A stretch of 64,000 nt of DNA from Taibaiella soli (GCF_003236175.1 NZ_QKTW01000022.1:1-64000); one strand, 5' to 3'; shown: positions 39,891 to 49,706, numbered from the stretch's first letter. The notes: a model not told the origin generated them from the sequence alone. Program-made: numbers and translations.

Positions 39891-40571
39891 TTACTGTGGC
39901 TTGATACCTGGTTCTATGGTTACGTATCCGTACTTGACGGCATACATGGCCAGTCCGACCTTTGTTTTAACGCCCAGCTTATGAAATAATTTATTGCGGT
40001 AGCCTTCTATACTTTTCTGTGAGGTTTGCATGTGTTGTGCTATTTCCGCATAGGTCATATCCTCAATGCACCATTTTAGTAATTGCATTTCCTTTTCCGT
40101 TAGTTTCGGAATCGTTATCTCATTATCCCTTACCGCCGCAATCAGCTTGGGCGTAAAGTTTTCACTGTTATAAATGCCATTTTGCATGACCTCTACAATA
40201 GCCTTCTTAATTTCTTTGGGATGGCAGTCCTTAGACAAATAACCATTAGCACCTGAACGGATCATTTTAATGATGTATTCTTCCCGCAGGAATCCTGATA
40301 GCACCAGTATCTTAATGTCCGGCCATTTATGCCTTAACCTTGAAACAGTTTCAAAGCCATTCATTTTTGGCATCATGATATCCATCAGGCACACCTGGGG
40401 CTTGATCTCGCTACGCTCTATTTTCTGCAATAAATCTTTTCCATTCGCCGCTTTGATAATCACCTTGATCCCGCCCTGCATTTCAAGGAAAAGGGGTATA
40501 GTTTCTCTTACGGTCATGTGGTCTTCTGCAAAGGCTACATAGATTGGTTCACTGGTTTTGGTTTTGTCCAT
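39891..40571 (-). CDS. LuxR/NarL-family response regulator
   Basis: This 226-residue protein has an N-terminal receiver (phosphoacceptor D64 in C-L-M-D-I-M-M-P, K near residue 115) and a C-terminal LuxR-type helix-turn-helix near 155-215 (L-T-E-K-E-M-Q-L-L-K and T-Y-A-E-I-A-Q-H-M). It is the first gene of the operon that includes its kinase. A GGGAT-based palindrome lies 74-87 nt upstream of its start, and an analogous site lies 74-87 nt upstream of the divergent gene, pointing to autoregulation. Confidence 0.9.
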   Translation of the reverse strand: MDKTKTSEPIYVAFAEDHMTVRETIPLFLEMQGGIKVIIKAANGKDLLQKIERSEIKPQVCLMDIMMPKMNGFETVSRLRHKWPDIKILVLSGFLREEYIIKMIRSGANGYLSKDCHPKEIKKAIVEVMQNGIYNSENFTPKLIAAVRDNEITIPKLTEKEMQLLKWCIEDMTYAEIAQHMQTSQKSIEGYRNKLFHKLGVKTKVGLAMYAVKYGYVTIEPGIKPQ

Positions 40572-40644
40572 AATATACGCTCAATCACGGGTGACAGGTT
40601 GGTGATTAAGCCGCAAATGTATTGTGATTGTTTGGAAAAAATCG

Positions 40645-40658
40645 AGGGATAAATCCCT
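40645..40658. promoter_or_regulatory. Palindromic operator site 1
   Basis: AGGGAT-AA-ATCCCT. It lies 74-87 nt upstream of the response regulator start and belongs to a set of four similar sites. I propose it is bound by that regulator. Confidence 0.6.
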
Positions 40659-40769
40659 TGTTTATTAACGAATTATCTTTTATGAACCACCATATTCTAC
40701 GGCGTTTTCAATGACATTTATCTATGGAAAAGCGGCTAAATGAAGGTTGGGGGCGGGTTTGCAAAATCG

Positions 40770-40783
40770 GGGGATTTATCCCC
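40770..40783. promoter_or_regulatory. Palindromic operator site 2
   Basis: GGGGAT-TT-ATCCCC. It lies 74-87 nt upstream of ATG 40857, the same spacing as site 1 to the regulator. This spacing supports that start over ATG 40740, which would put the site inside the gene. Confidence 0.65.
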
Positions 40784-40856
40784 TAAGAATATTAAAATAT
40801 TCAGCGAACATTTGCAGCCCTTAAATAACCTGATTTATATCAATAACCGCTTTTCT

Positions 40857-41603
40857 ATGACGGACTTTATAACCTTTAAAGGGCTGAAACATTATCCTGT
40901 TGGCAACGCACATTTACAACCTGGTACAGACGGGTTGACCATATCAAATCTATCAACCCCTTTAGACGGCATCACCATTGAAACAAAAAGGGCTACCTTT
41001 TTCGACCTCCAGTTTAACCCTGTCTTCATTGAAAATGATACCGACTTCGGTGTGACATTTAACCTGACCGATAATAGTAACAGCTTCCGTGCAATGGCGC
41101 AGTGGGCAATAGCACAGCACCTGGAAACATCAGTTGCCTATCTGTTTCTAAACAGCAAGCTGGAAGGGGAGCAGATTATGGTCACAGGATTCAATGCAGG
41201 AAACAATATCTTTCAACGGGTATTTGAACAGACAGGTATTCCAGGTTATAACTGGATGATCGTTGGTGTTTTTGATCTGGCTTATAATAAAGCGGAACTG
41301 ACAGGAATAGATTGCAGGATGGCAATGATAAGGGACAAAGCAGGAAAGGTGATTGAGGTCACGATCGTAAAATCATTTCGTTGCAAGGGAATTATGACAC
41401 CCACATCCGGCAAGTCCTTACTGCGCTACTCAAATAAAATACGTCAGACGCAATCTTTTGCAATAGACAGCTTGCAAATCGCTTCATCGCTGTATTATCC
41501 CGGTGGCCTTCCTGAAGAGAAGGAAGGTTATATTTCCCAGGCTGTGATTACCGGCCAGGGAATGCCTGCACTTGTGCTGACCGAAGAGTATTCCGGCAGG
41601 TAA
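40857..41603 (+). CDS. Unknown protein, divergent to two-component operon
   Basis: This 248-residue protein is strand-rich with no signal peptide or membrane helix. It has a repeated T-F-N-L-T-D-N-S-N type segment and a C-terminal region G-Q-G-M-P-A-L-V-L. ATG 40857 was chosen over 40740 because the upstream codons look random and because operator site 2 would then sit at a regular 74 nt upstream. I recognise no family. Placement suggests that it is regulated by the two-component system. Confidence 0.6.
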   Translation: MTDFITFKGLKHYPVGNAHLQPGTDGLTISNLSTPLDGITIETKRATFFDLQFNPVFIENDTDFGVTFNLTDNSNSFRAMAQWAIAQHLETSVAYLFLNSKLEGEQIMVTGFNAGNNIFQRVFEQTGIPGYNWMIVGVFDLAYNKAELTGIDCRMAMIRDKAGKVIEVTIVKSFRCKGIMTPTSGKSLLRYSNKIRQTQSFAIDSLQIASSLYYPGGLPEEKEGYISQAVITGQGMPALVLTEEYSGR

Positions 41604-41653
41604 ATAGCATTATTTCTTTTAAGCCTTAAATCTCACGAAACCCTTTATAGCAA

Positions 41654-41667
41654 AGGGATATTTCCCT
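41654..41667. promoter_or_regulatory. Palindromic operator site 3
   Basis: AGGGAT-AT-TTCCCT, one change from the ideal palindrome. It lies 321-308 nt before ATG 41975 and 9 nt before site 4. Confidence 0.5.
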
Positions 41668-41675
41668 CAAAATCG

Positions 41676-41689
41676 GGGGATATATCTTC
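41676..41689. promoter_or_regulatory. Palindromic operator site 4
   Basis: GGGGAT-AT-ATCTTC, left half conserved and right half degenerate. Paired with site 3 it may give cooperative binding for the T9SS gene. Confidence 0.45.
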
Positions 41690-41834
41690 CATAGAATCTA
41701 AATTTTGTACATCACCTTTGTTGTTGATAAGTTGTTTATGTGTTTGCATGATTGTACAAAAAAGTTCATCGGCTAAAATGCTGAAAGATGGGAAACCCAG
41801 CTATTTCATATTGCTTCTACAAAGCAAAAAAAAG

Positions 41835-41866
41835 AAGTCCCTGTTGCTTGCGACAAACAGGGACTT
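41835..41866 (-). terminator. Minus-strand terminator-like hairpin
   Basis: Stem AAGTCCCTGTT (41835-41845) with AACAGGGACTT (41856-41866). On the minus strand the hairpin is followed by C and a run of eight T. On the plus strand it would be a hairpin in the leader of the T9SS gene. Confidence 0.55.
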
Positions 41867-41974
41867 TGGAAATGGTGCTGGACAGCATTCATCCTCCTTA
41901 GCTCGCAAGGCAATGAACTCCAATTGACAGGGTGCTATCCGCACCAATTCACAAACAAATTTAATTCATCTAAA

Positions 41975-43648
41975 ATGAAAAAAATATATGGGCTAATGAT
42001 AGCCTCACTCATAGGAACCGCACCAGCAATGGCGCAACATGAAGTGGAATGTGATTTCACATCCATTACTTCAAATATTACGACCAACACAACCCTTTCA
42101 GCGAGTACCCTGTACCGGATCGACGGTTGCATCCATGTAACTTCCGGCACTACATTGACAATACCGGCAGGAACAGTAGTTATGTTTAAAAAGGCAGTCA
42201 ATGCCGGGCTGACTATTGACAAGGGAGCCTATCTGCTCGTGCAGGGTACGTCTGGCAGTCCGGTAGTATTTACATCTGACCAGCAACCGAGTTACCGAAA
42301 CCCCGGCGACTTCTCCGGTTTGCTTATCAATGGCCAGGCCACCAATAATTTCAGCAGCAATGCGATGACTACTGAAAACCGTACCTGTAATGTAGATGCC
42401 GGCGGCACCAACGATAATGACAGCTCCGGTGTGGTAAAGTTCCTGCGTATCGAATATGCGGAACACGGCCTTTCGCTGGCATCCGTAGGTAGTAAAACAG
42501 TGATCGAAAACATCATGGTTTCTTATCCTGAAAAGAGCGCCTATGAATTTTGGGGTGGTACAGCCAGGGCAAAAAGACTTATTGCCCTGAATGCAATTGA
42601 AAATGACTTCGTATTCATCTATGGTAACAGAAGTAAGGTGCAGCAAGCACTTGGCCTTCGTCTGAATGCAGGGTCAAACTATGGTACTGCTCCAAACTCT
42701 AATGGCATCCTGATCTCCAATAATGATAATGCAGGAAGCAGCTATGCCGGTACACCACAGACGCGCCCTGTATTGGATAGGTTTTCATTACTTGGCCCTG
42801 CTTATTGCGGAGGAACGGGTTTAAGCAGCAACTTTAAGAATGCTGTATTGGCTTACCACAATGCGCAATTGGGCATGTACCATAGTGTCCTTTCAAGCTG
42901 GCCTACAGGCTTCAGGATGGAAGATGCTTCAACGCTTACCAATGCGACTGCATCTCCTCAACTGCTCAAGTTTGAAGCGAACAGCTTTGACAATAATACC
43001 ACAGATTACAGCCACAACGGAAGTTGGGTAACAGGTGGTTGCGCTTCCAATATCCTGAACTGGATGACAAATGTAGGCGGTTGTTCTCAACGCTATAATG
43101 AATTTTCACCTGGAAGTCTTGGTTATGACGGGTCTATCTGTGATGACTATTGCGCCAGCAACATTCCTTCGTTTTTAGTGTCTGGTTCTGATCTTGGCAG
43201 TACACAATACGCTAATATCAGTGAACTCAACGGTGATGCGTTCTTTGTTACTTCCAGCTACAGGGGCGCATTTGACGCTACTACGGACTGGACATCTGAT
43301 TGGACTGCTTTCTGCCCACAAAGCACAAATTATTGTCCATCTGAACGTCGCATAGGTGGCACCACCGGTATCAACAGCATGGGGCTGGCTCAGGACAATG
43401 GCCTTGTATTAGCTCCAAACCCTGTAACCGGAATTACTTATGCTGAATTTAGTACAGAGCAGGCCGGAAATGTTACTGTGAACATTGTGAATAGTGTAGG
43501 ACAGGTAGTGCGTACCATCAGTAAAGAAGCTGGTAAAGGCAAACAACGCCTTGCTGTAAGCACTGAAGGATTAAGCAGTGGTGTGTATATCATCAATGTT
43601 GCACTTTCTAATGGCAATGCTGTTCACGCCCGTGTTGTCGTGAAATAA
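41975..43648 (+). CDS. T9SS-sorted surface protein
   Basis: This 557-residue protein has a signal peptide (residues 1-20, ending A-M-A-Q) and a type A sorting domain of the type IX secretion system at the end. The latter has L-A-P-N-P-V-T-G near residue 487, S-x-G-V-Y-I-I-N near the end and a V-V-V-K finish. The central part has repeated N-rich strands, but I cannot name a domain. It should be exported and either anchored at or released from the outer membrane. The start at 41975 precedes the signal peptide; an upstream ATG at 41924 would not give a good signal. Two operator sites precede it. Confidence 0.85.
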   Translation: MKKIYGLMIASLIGTAPAMAQHEVECDFTSITSNITTNTTLSASTLYRIDGCIHVTSGTTLTIPAGTVVMFKKAVNAGLTIDKGAYLLVQGTSGSPVVFTSDQQPSYRNPGDFSGLLINGQATNNFSSNAMTTENRTCNVDAGGTNDNDSSGVVKFLRIEYAEHGLSLASVGSKTVIENIMVSYPEKSAYEFWGGTARAKRLIALNAIENDFVFIYGNRSKVQQALGLRLNAGSNYGTAPNSNGILISNNDNAGSSYAGTPQTRPVLDRFSLLGPAYCGGTGLSSNFKNAVLAYHNAQLGMYHSVLSSWPTGFRMEDASTLTNATASPQLLKFEANSFDNNTTDYSHNGSWVTGGCASNILNWMTNVGGCSQRYNEFSPGSLGYDGSICDDYCASNIPSFLVSGSDLGSTQYANISELNGDAFFVTSSYRGAFDATTDWTSDWTAFCPQSTNYCPSERRIGGTTGINSMGLAQDNGLVLAPNPVTGITYAEFSTEQAGNVTVNIVNSVGQVVRTISKEAGKGKQRLAVSTEGLSSGVYIINVALSNGNAVHARVVVK

Positions 43649-43678
43649 TCACTAACCAGTTCTAATCATTCTAAATGC

Positions 43679-43705
43679 AAAAGCCCCGTTCTTAGACGGG
43701 GCTTT
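43679..43705 (+). terminator. Terminator after T9SS gene
   Basis: Stem AAAAGCCCCGT with ACGGGGCTTTT, 43679-43689 and 43695-43705, loop of 5 nt. Flanks suit both strands, and the next gene is convergent. Confidence 0.88.
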
Positions 43706-43726
43706 TGTGCTATTTGTAATACTCGT

Positions 43727-44128
43727 TTATGCTGCTGATTTTTCAGTAACTGCGGTACGGAGCCAAAGTGTGTACCACCAGTTTTTAAGTTTATCTCTTG
43801 TTTTTTGAAGGCGGTTTGATCCTATGATATTTTGTTGCGCATACACCCGAATGCAAGGGCTTGCTACCGGTATATAAGGCAACACCTCATAAGGCTTGTC
43901 ATAAGTAAGATCGCGAGGATAGGTCAGTATAAAACTGATGGTCGCGTTGCAGTTTACCTTTCGTAAGGCAAAAATGAGCTGATGAGCATACTGCAAAGTT
44001 TCCTCATCGCAGGCATGCGGTAAGGCGATGGCTACCTGCAACGTATCACCCGTGTCGTATCTTCCGGGTATCTCTTCAATAGCTTTGCGGATAGCCTTTA
44101 GCTCCCTTTTGGTTATTTTCCGTTTCAT
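43727..44128 (-). CDS. Hypothetical protein
   Basis: This 133-residue basic protein has an N-terminal R/K-rich helix (K-I-T-K-R-E-L-K-A-I-R-K-A-I-E-E). A Rossmann-like body follows with L-Q-V-A-I-A-L-P-H and Y-A-H-Q-L-I-F-A-L-R. No signal peptide and no motif that I can assign. It lies between two large exported-protein genes but shares no operon signals with them. Confidence 0.5.
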   Translation of the reverse strand: MKRKITKRELKAIRKAIEEIPGRYDTGDTLQVAIALPHACDEETLQYAHQLIFALRKVNCNATISFILTYPRDLTYDKPYEVLPYIPVASPCIRVYAQQNIIGSNRLQKTRDKLKNWWYTLWLRTAVTEKSAA

Positions 44129-44201
44129 TTAGGTCGTGATGCAAGAAAGATAATTATTATATACGCATTTTGCATGGATAAGGTTTTGATTTTACAATTA
44201 C

Positions 44202-46601
44202 TTAACGCATTAAGATCACATCACCCTTCAAAGCAATAGTGCCACCTTCCTTCGTTTCAATATTTATATGATAGTAGTAGGTGCCTAAATCCTGCAACTG
44301 CCCGTTAAAAGTGCCATCCCATCCTTCCAATGCACCTTTTCCTACAGCGGTATATACCTTTTGGCCGTAGCGGTTGTAAATCTCGAAATACCGGACAAAA
44401 ATGTAGCCCGTACTTACAGGACGAAAACGGTCATTCAACCCATCGCCATTAGGAGTAAATCCATTGGGCATAAATACCATAGGATTTACAGCTACTTCTA
44501 CAGATGCCTTAGCTTTACAACCGTATGCGGAAACGCCAGTAACGATAAAGGTGCGGGAAGTATCCATTGCCACTGTTTGACTAATGGCTACCTGATCGGG
44601 GAACAGAAAAGATGGTTCCCATGCCGTTACTGTGTAGGGTTCACTTCCTGCCGATTGCAGGCGCACGATTTCCCCTTTATTGGCAAGTTCTTTATCTGCG
44701 GTAAGATTCAGTTCAAGCCCCTTTACTTCAATCTCTTTAGTAGCCGAATCCGAACAACCTTCGATATTGGTTACTACCAATGAGGCAGTGAAATTGCCCA
44801 CTTGCCCATAACTGTAGGACGGGCTATGCTGGCTGGAAAAATTGCCATCGCCAAAATGCCATTTCCAAACGGGCGCCGTGCTGGTATTACCAAATGTTAG
44901 CGGGGAGCCTTTACAGGCGATGCCATCTGCTGTAAAGGATGCCATTGGTACGGGTAAGGCGAGAATCCTTACCAGCAAAGTCGTGTCACAACCTGAAAGC
45001 GTAATTATTTGCACACTATATGCGCCTGTATCTATATTTTTCAGGGTGTCGCCATGCTTGCTCCAGCGTTGTTGCAGCGCATTACCGCTGCCATCTTTCC
45101 ATGTGTATTGAAAGCTGGTAGTATCACCTGATTGCGGATTTATCCATGCTTTCCCCTGTTTTGCATCAGGGCAACTATAACCGGCTGCACTGATAACCGG
45201 CAAATGAGTGAAACGTACACGAATGCTGTCTGTCTGGTATTTGCAATCCGTGTTGATATAGCGTACCACATAAACTCCTGCGCTGGTTACGATCCGTTGC
45301 CTGCTGCTGCTGCCATTGTCCCACAGATAACGCTTGCCGGTGTCTGCTGTCAGTACCGCCGTGTCCTTAAAACATACAGTTACCGTCTTATTCATCTTTA
45401 CGCTGTCCGGCGGGGTAATAATGGCAATGTCGTTAGGCATACCCCGGTAGGTACTGCCTCCTGTAAATAATAGCACATTGCCCACAGCGTTACAACCTAA
45501 ACCAGCCGAATTTGGATTGTCAATATAGTTCATTGCTGAAAGCCCATTTCCAAAGTAAATTTTACCGTTAACAGCCCTTTTTAAATCGCCCAAATTATCC
45601 AGCGAATAGACAAAGCTGGAGAATACTACTGTATTGGACGCTATGATTGCTGCGGGTGGGGAAAGGGTAAGGTTAAACTGGCGCACCTTACCGGAATAGA
45701 AGGTATTCAGGTACGAAAAGGATGATGTGGTAGCATACAGTTTAGAATTGTCCGGCGAAAAGCAAGCCCCATAATAATAGCCTAATGTGCTGCTGCTATC
45801 CAATACAAGCGCATTGGACAAGTGACCTGTTTGCGGGTTAAAATCATATAACTCCAGCCCACCTTTTGTGTTCCATGCTTCATTGCAGGCCGCTGCCATT
45901 TTTAGGCCGTCCGGCGAAAACTTGATAACCCCATAACGGTACCATCCCACCGGAAGACCGCCCACATTAGAAATGACAGGTGCGTTAACAATGCCGGTAT
46001 CATTGATTTCATAAGCACGGTATTGATTGGTCGCTTTTGCCCTTGCCATCACCCATATATTGTTACAGCCCTTTACAACGGTGAGTTTCTCCGTAAGCCC
46101 TGCATCCATGAAAATGCTTTTCTTGCCGGATACAATGCCGCCTTTGCCGCCGTTCAGGCTCATGTCAACTACTGAGTAGTACAACTGACCGCCGCTGGCC
46201 AAACTGAATATGTAGTACTTGTTTGGATTGTTAGGCATTCCTGCAATCGCTGTTGGTTGTGTTGCATAAGTTCCGCTCCAGGGCATTAAAGGGGGATAGC
46301 CAACAGTTGGAGATATGGCGCTGGTATAACCACCTACTCCGCCCGTGAGTTCCGGCATGATTTCATGATCGCGGTTCCATGCCCAAAATCCATTGGTGTA
46401 AAACAACATTTGCCCGGCGGCATTGCAGATAGAAGCAGAACCCTCGTAGCCAGGAAAGAGGTTGTTAGGATAAGTTGTTGGGGTGGCAGTATTAAAGTTA
46501 ATGCCGACATTGCCAAATGTCCATAGGTTTTGTTCCCCTTGCGCATTTGCCTTGCTGCAAGTGTACACGCAAAGCAGTAAAATGAAAATGATCTTGTTCA
46601 T
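44202..46601 (-). CDS. T9SS type B (gliding-motility C-terminal) surface protein
   Basis: This 799-residue protein has a signal peptide (1-21, A-N-A-Q) and an N-terminal region with repeated Y-F-S-P-D-x-S-K-L / F-S-P-D-G-L-K type segments, possibly a beta-propeller. A PKD-like domain near residues 580-630 has W-H-F-G-D-G-N-F-S-S. The C-terminal CHU_C domain has M-P-N-G-F-T-P-N-G-D-G-L-N-D and Y-N-R-Y-G-Q-K-V-Y, ending V-I-L-M-R. That domain is the type B sorting signal of the type IX secretion system. ATG 46601 was chosen because the signal peptide begins there; an upstream alternative adds 19 residues. Confidence 0.88.
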   Translation of the reverse strand: MNKIIFILLLCVYTCSKANAQGEQNLWTFGNVGINFNTATPTTYPNNLFPGYEGSASICNAAGQMLFYTNGFWAWNRDHEIMPELTGGVGGYTSAISPTVGYPPLMPWSGTYATQPTAIAGMPNNPNKYYIFSLASGGQLYYSVVDMSLNGGKGGIVSGKKSIFMDAGLTEKLTVVKGCNNIWVMARAKATNQYRAYEINDTGIVNAPVISNVGGLPVGWYRYGVIKFSPDGLKMAAACNEAWNTKGGLELYDFNPQTGHLSNALVLDSSSTLGYYYGACFSPDNSKLYATTSSFSYLNTFYSGKVRQFNLTLSPPAAIIASNTVVFSSFVYSLDNLGDLKRAVNGKIYFGNGLSAMNYIDNPNSAGLGCNAVGNVLLFTGGSTYRGMPNDIAIITPPDSVKMNKTVTVCFKDTAVLTADTGKRYLWDNGSSSRQRIVTSAGVYVVRYINTDCKYQTDSIRVRFTHLPVISAAGYSCPDAKQGKAWINPQSGDTTSFQYTWKDGSGNALQQRWSKHGDTLKNIDTGAYSVQIITLSGCDTTLLVRILALPVPMASFTADGIACKGSPLTFGNTSTAPVWKWHFGDGNFSSQHSPSYSYGQVGNFTASLVVTNIEGCSDSATKEIEVKGLELNLTADKELANKGEIVRLQSAGSEPYTVTAWEPSFLFPDQVAISQTVAMDTSRTFIVTGVSAYGCKAKASVEVAVNPMVFMPNGFTPNGDGLNDRFRPVSTGYIFVRYFEIYNRYGQKVYTAVGKGALEGWDGTFNGQLQDLGTYYYHINIETKEGGTIALKGDVILMR

Positions 46602-46670
46602 AACAGTAGCTTTTAAAATGGAATAAAAAAGCCGGAAGAATGGACATTCCTCCGGCACAGGTGTTAGCCC

Positions 46671-49600
46671 CTACCTGTTCGTATGTTTTACTATTTTCTC
46701 AGTACCTAATAACCGGCCTTCGCTATCTGTTATGCGCAGTAAATATACGCCTGCGGCATAATTGCTCATGTTGATAGATTGTACCTTTTCATATTGTCCG
46801 ATCACGCGGCCATCCATTGTGCTGATGGCTGCACTTATGGTTTTGTTAGATCGGAAGTAAAGTATGTCGGTTACAGGGTTGGGATAGATACTTACGGCTG
46901 AATGATCGCCATTTGTTTCGTCAATGCCTACCGTTCCCGCATCGAATGCTACGGACGTTCCTTCACAACCATTAGCATCAGTTACCGTTACTGAATATAA
47001 ACCGGACATAAGGGTAATCGTATAGCTGCTGCTTATCGCTCCCGTGATCGCTGTACCATTATGTTTCCACTGATAGCTACTGAAAGTTCCGGTGCTGAGT
47101 ACGACACCGGTCGCCGTAATTACAGGCACAGGCAGGGGATGTACAACCACTGTATCAACAAGTGAAGTGTCTGTACAGCCGTGAGTATTTGTTACAATGG
47201 CCGCGTAAAATCCTGCATTATGTGTCGTGTAATTCTGTGCAGTTGCACCGGTGATCGTTGTTGTGCCGTTCAGCCATTGATAGGTGATGCCTGCTGTGGC
47301 GACAAGTGTTACACTATCCCCGTTACATATTCCTACAGTACCGGAAGGGGTAAGCGCCGGATACGAACTTATGATAACTGCTTTCTTAGTCTGTACACTG
47401 GTGCCGCATAGAAAATTGGCCATTATCCTGATCGTATCGCTGTTGCTACCTGTTGTAAGGCTGATCGTATTGGTCGTACTGGTTCCTGCCCATCCTGACG
47501 GCAATATCCATGTATATGAAGTGGCTCCGGCTACCGGCGTTGCAGTGTAAGTATAGGGTGCATTATGGCATACGGTATCGCTTCCGATAATGCTTGAAGG
47601 CGCACTAAGGTTGCAATCGTTTATCATGGCCATATAACCATCATAGTACCCACCGCCTTTAGTGGTTTGGTGTGCGCTGGAAGTGGCAAGGTTGGTTAGG
47701 CTTCCTGCCATCCCACCAATAAATACATTGGAAAAAGAATTACAGAAGATTCCATAACCAAGTTCACTATCCTCACCGCCAAAATAAGTACCCCATATTC
47801 TTGCTCCCGTAGTGTCAAATTTCACTACGAAAGCATCCTGAAAATCTAAGGTGTCTTTAATGGCACCTGCCGTTGCAATGCCGGTGGTGCTGTTGGTAAA
47901 ACCAGTAATATAGATGTGGCCAAGAACATCTGCACTGATCCCTAATCCCCAATCATCACCAGTACTACCATAGTATGTTGCCCATTGGCGGGTACCGGAA
48001 CTATTGAATTTAACGAGATAAGCATCTGCGACACTTGTACCACCGCCAAAGGTAGGCTGATAACTTCCTGTAGTCGCTATGCCAGAAGTGCTAAGGGTAT
48101 AGCCTACTATATATGCGTTCCCATTGGGATCGCAGGTCACACCCTGACACATATCCGTGCCGGAGCCACCATAGAACGTCCCCCATTGACGAACACCGGA
48201 GCTGTCAAATTTTACTAAGAATCCATCTTCATTGCCACCGTTTGTGGACTGATAGCCTCCGGTGGAAGCTAAACCGGTTGTGCTAAGGGAATAACCTGCA
48301 AGAAAGACATTTTTTGCAGTATCACATTTGAGTGACATACCCTGATCTGTGCCGCTACCGCCATAATAGGTTCCCCATTGACGGACACCCGCACTGTTAA
48401 ACTTCACAAGAAAGGCATCATTGCCACCACCGCCGGTAGTTTGGTAGGCACCAGTTGTTGCTATTCCTGATGCGCTGTTATTGGTGAATCCACCTAAATA
48501 AACATTACCACTTTTGTCGCAGCTTACAGCATTGCCTTGTTCTGAAGATGAACCGCCATAATAGGTTGCCCACTGTCTTACACCACTCGTATCAAACTTC
48601 ACTAAAAACGCATCGTTGCCGCCTGCTTTTGCTGCCTGATGGCTTCCTGTCGTTGATAATCCATTGCTGTTTGTGAATCCTGAAAGATAAACGTTACCGG
48701 ATGGATCGGTGGCGGTTGACCATCCCTGATCGGCACTGGTGCCACCATAATAGGTTGCCCATTTCCGCACACCTGCGTTGTTGAATTTTACAAGGAAAGC
48801 ATCTGTACCGCCGGTAAGGGTGTCTTTATAACTGCCCGTTGTGGCAATATTGGTTGTACTGTTGGTATAACCACACAGATAGCCATTGCCAAATACATCA
48901 CCAGTTACGCAGCCGCTTTTTGTGGTTTCTTCTATTGCCCCACCGAAGTAAGTAGCCCAGCTTAGTGTCGGGTCAATGGTTAATGTTCCGGAATAAGGTG
49001 CCGTACTAAAGCTGAGGACATCGTTCTGCAGAACGAATGAAGAAGCTACAGATGTACCATCAGCCTGAAAGCTGACAGGCTTATTTTCAGTTACTTTACC
49101 CATCGGGGTAACAGCCGTGAGTAGCCCCTTTTTATCAATAGACAGACTGGTTGCACCACCGTATTGCAGCCTGATATCGGAAACCTTGCCACCAGGGCGC
49201 ACTACAAAGTCATATTCTATTGAATTACCCCGTACATACAATACCCAATCAATGTTCGGATAGATTTCCTTGTAAGTAACCTTTTGATAGGCATGAGCCG
49301 TTGCGCCTTGCAGCCCTAAATGTGGCAGGTAATATTGCTCAAAGAACGGCTGCTGCTGTTCTGCTACTACTTGTGCCTGCGGATCTGCACCGATCAAGGT
49401 TACGTCCATACGGTACATTGCGATGCGCTGTACGTTCTCATCGCCAAGTTGAGTTGAGGTTGGGGCTGTCCATTGGTAATGAAGCTGCCCGCTGCCTGCA
49501 AATAAACTCAGCCCACTTCCACCTACACGGAAGTTGATCTCTGAACGGTGCTTGCCGTTTTGGTCAGTTACTTGTCCTTTGTTCTCTACGAAGTAAAGGT

Positions 49601-49706
49601 TCTGTTGCGAAATTGGTTTGGAATTGTACGCCTGGGCGTGGGAGGGTTCAGTGACAGCACATAGGCAGCCGAACAAAACTGGAAAGAGTAAATGCTTCGC
49701 ATTCAT
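46671..49706 (-). CDS. Large SBBP-repeat T9SS surface protein
   Basis: This 1011-residue protein has a signal peptide at the start (A-H-A-Q near 22-25). An N-terminal domain of the DUF7948 type (F-V-E-N-K-G-Q-V) precedes a tandem of eight or so SBBP repeats near residues 250-660, each with [WF]-x-T-[YF]-[YF]-G-G and D-A-F-L-V-K-F. Ig/PKD-like domains follow near 680-930. The end is a type A T9SS sorting domain (I-Y-P-N-P-V-T-D). The repeat region probably forms a beta-propeller. Expected location is the cell surface, with adhesion as the inferred role. A structured RNA lies upstream on the same strand. Confidence 0.88.
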   Translation of the reverse strand: MNAKHLLFPVLFGCLCAVTEPSHAQAYNSKPISQQNLYFVENKGQVTDQNGKHRSEINFRVGGSGLSLFAGSGQLHYQWTAPTSTQLGDENVQRIAMYRMDVTLIGADPQAQVVAEQQQPFFEQYYLPHLGLQGATAHAYQKVTYKEIYPNIDWVLYVRGNSIEYDFVVRPGGKVSDIRLQYGGATSLSIDKKGLLTAVTPMGKVTENKPVSFQADGTSVASSFVLQNDVLSFSTAPYSGTLTIDPTLSWATYFGGAIEETTKSGCVTGDVFGNGYLCGYTNSTTNIATTGSYKDTLTGGTDAFLVKFNNAGVRKWATYYGGTSADQGWSTATDPSGNVYLSGFTNSNGLSTTGSHQAAKAGGNDAFLVKFDTSGVRQWATYYGGSSSEQGNAVSCDKSGNVYLGGFTNNSASGIATTGAYQTTGGGGNDAFLVKFNSAGVRQWGTYYGGSGTDQGMSLKCDTAKNVFLAGYSLSTTGLASTGGYQSTNGGNEDGFLVKFDSSGVRQWGTFYGGSGTDMCQGVTCDPNGNAYIVGYTLSTSGIATTGSYQPTFGGGTSVADAYLVKFNSSGTRQWATYYGSTGDDWGLGISADVLGHIYITGFTNSTTGIATAGAIKDTLDFQDAFVVKFDTTGARIWGTYFGGEDSELGYGIFCNSFSNVFIGGMAGSLTNLATSSAHQTTKGGGYYDGYMAMINDCNLSAPSSIIGSDTVCHNAPYTYTATPVAGATSYTWILPSGWAGTSTTNTISLTTGSNSDTIRIMANFLCGTSVQTKKAVIISSYPALTPSGTVGICNGDSVTLVATAGITYQWLNGTTTITGATAQNYTTHNAGFYAAIVTNTHGCTDTSLVDTVVVHPLPVPVITATGVVLSTGTFSSYQWKHNGTAITGAISSSYTITLMSGLYSVTVTDANGCEGTSVAFDAGTVGIDETNGDHSAVSIYPNPVTDILYFRSNKTISAAISTMDGRVIGQYEKVQSINMSNYAAGVYLLRITDSEGRLLGTEKIVKHTNR

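Larger units (their letters stand above)
41604..41974. other. Leader region of the T9SS gene
   Basis: A 371-nt gap without a convincing gene; a short 69-codon frame at 41718-41927 is not supported by composition. It carries two operator-like sites (41654 and 41676), a hairpin at 41835-41866, and the start region of the gene at 41975. A promoter probably lies between about 41680 and 41760, leaving a 5' leader of roughly 200-250 nt. Confidence 0.5.

Noticed and set aside
41718-41927. 69-codon frame before the T9SS gene
   Set aside because: Low-complexity lysine and serine content, crosses a hairpin, and no ribosome-binding context.
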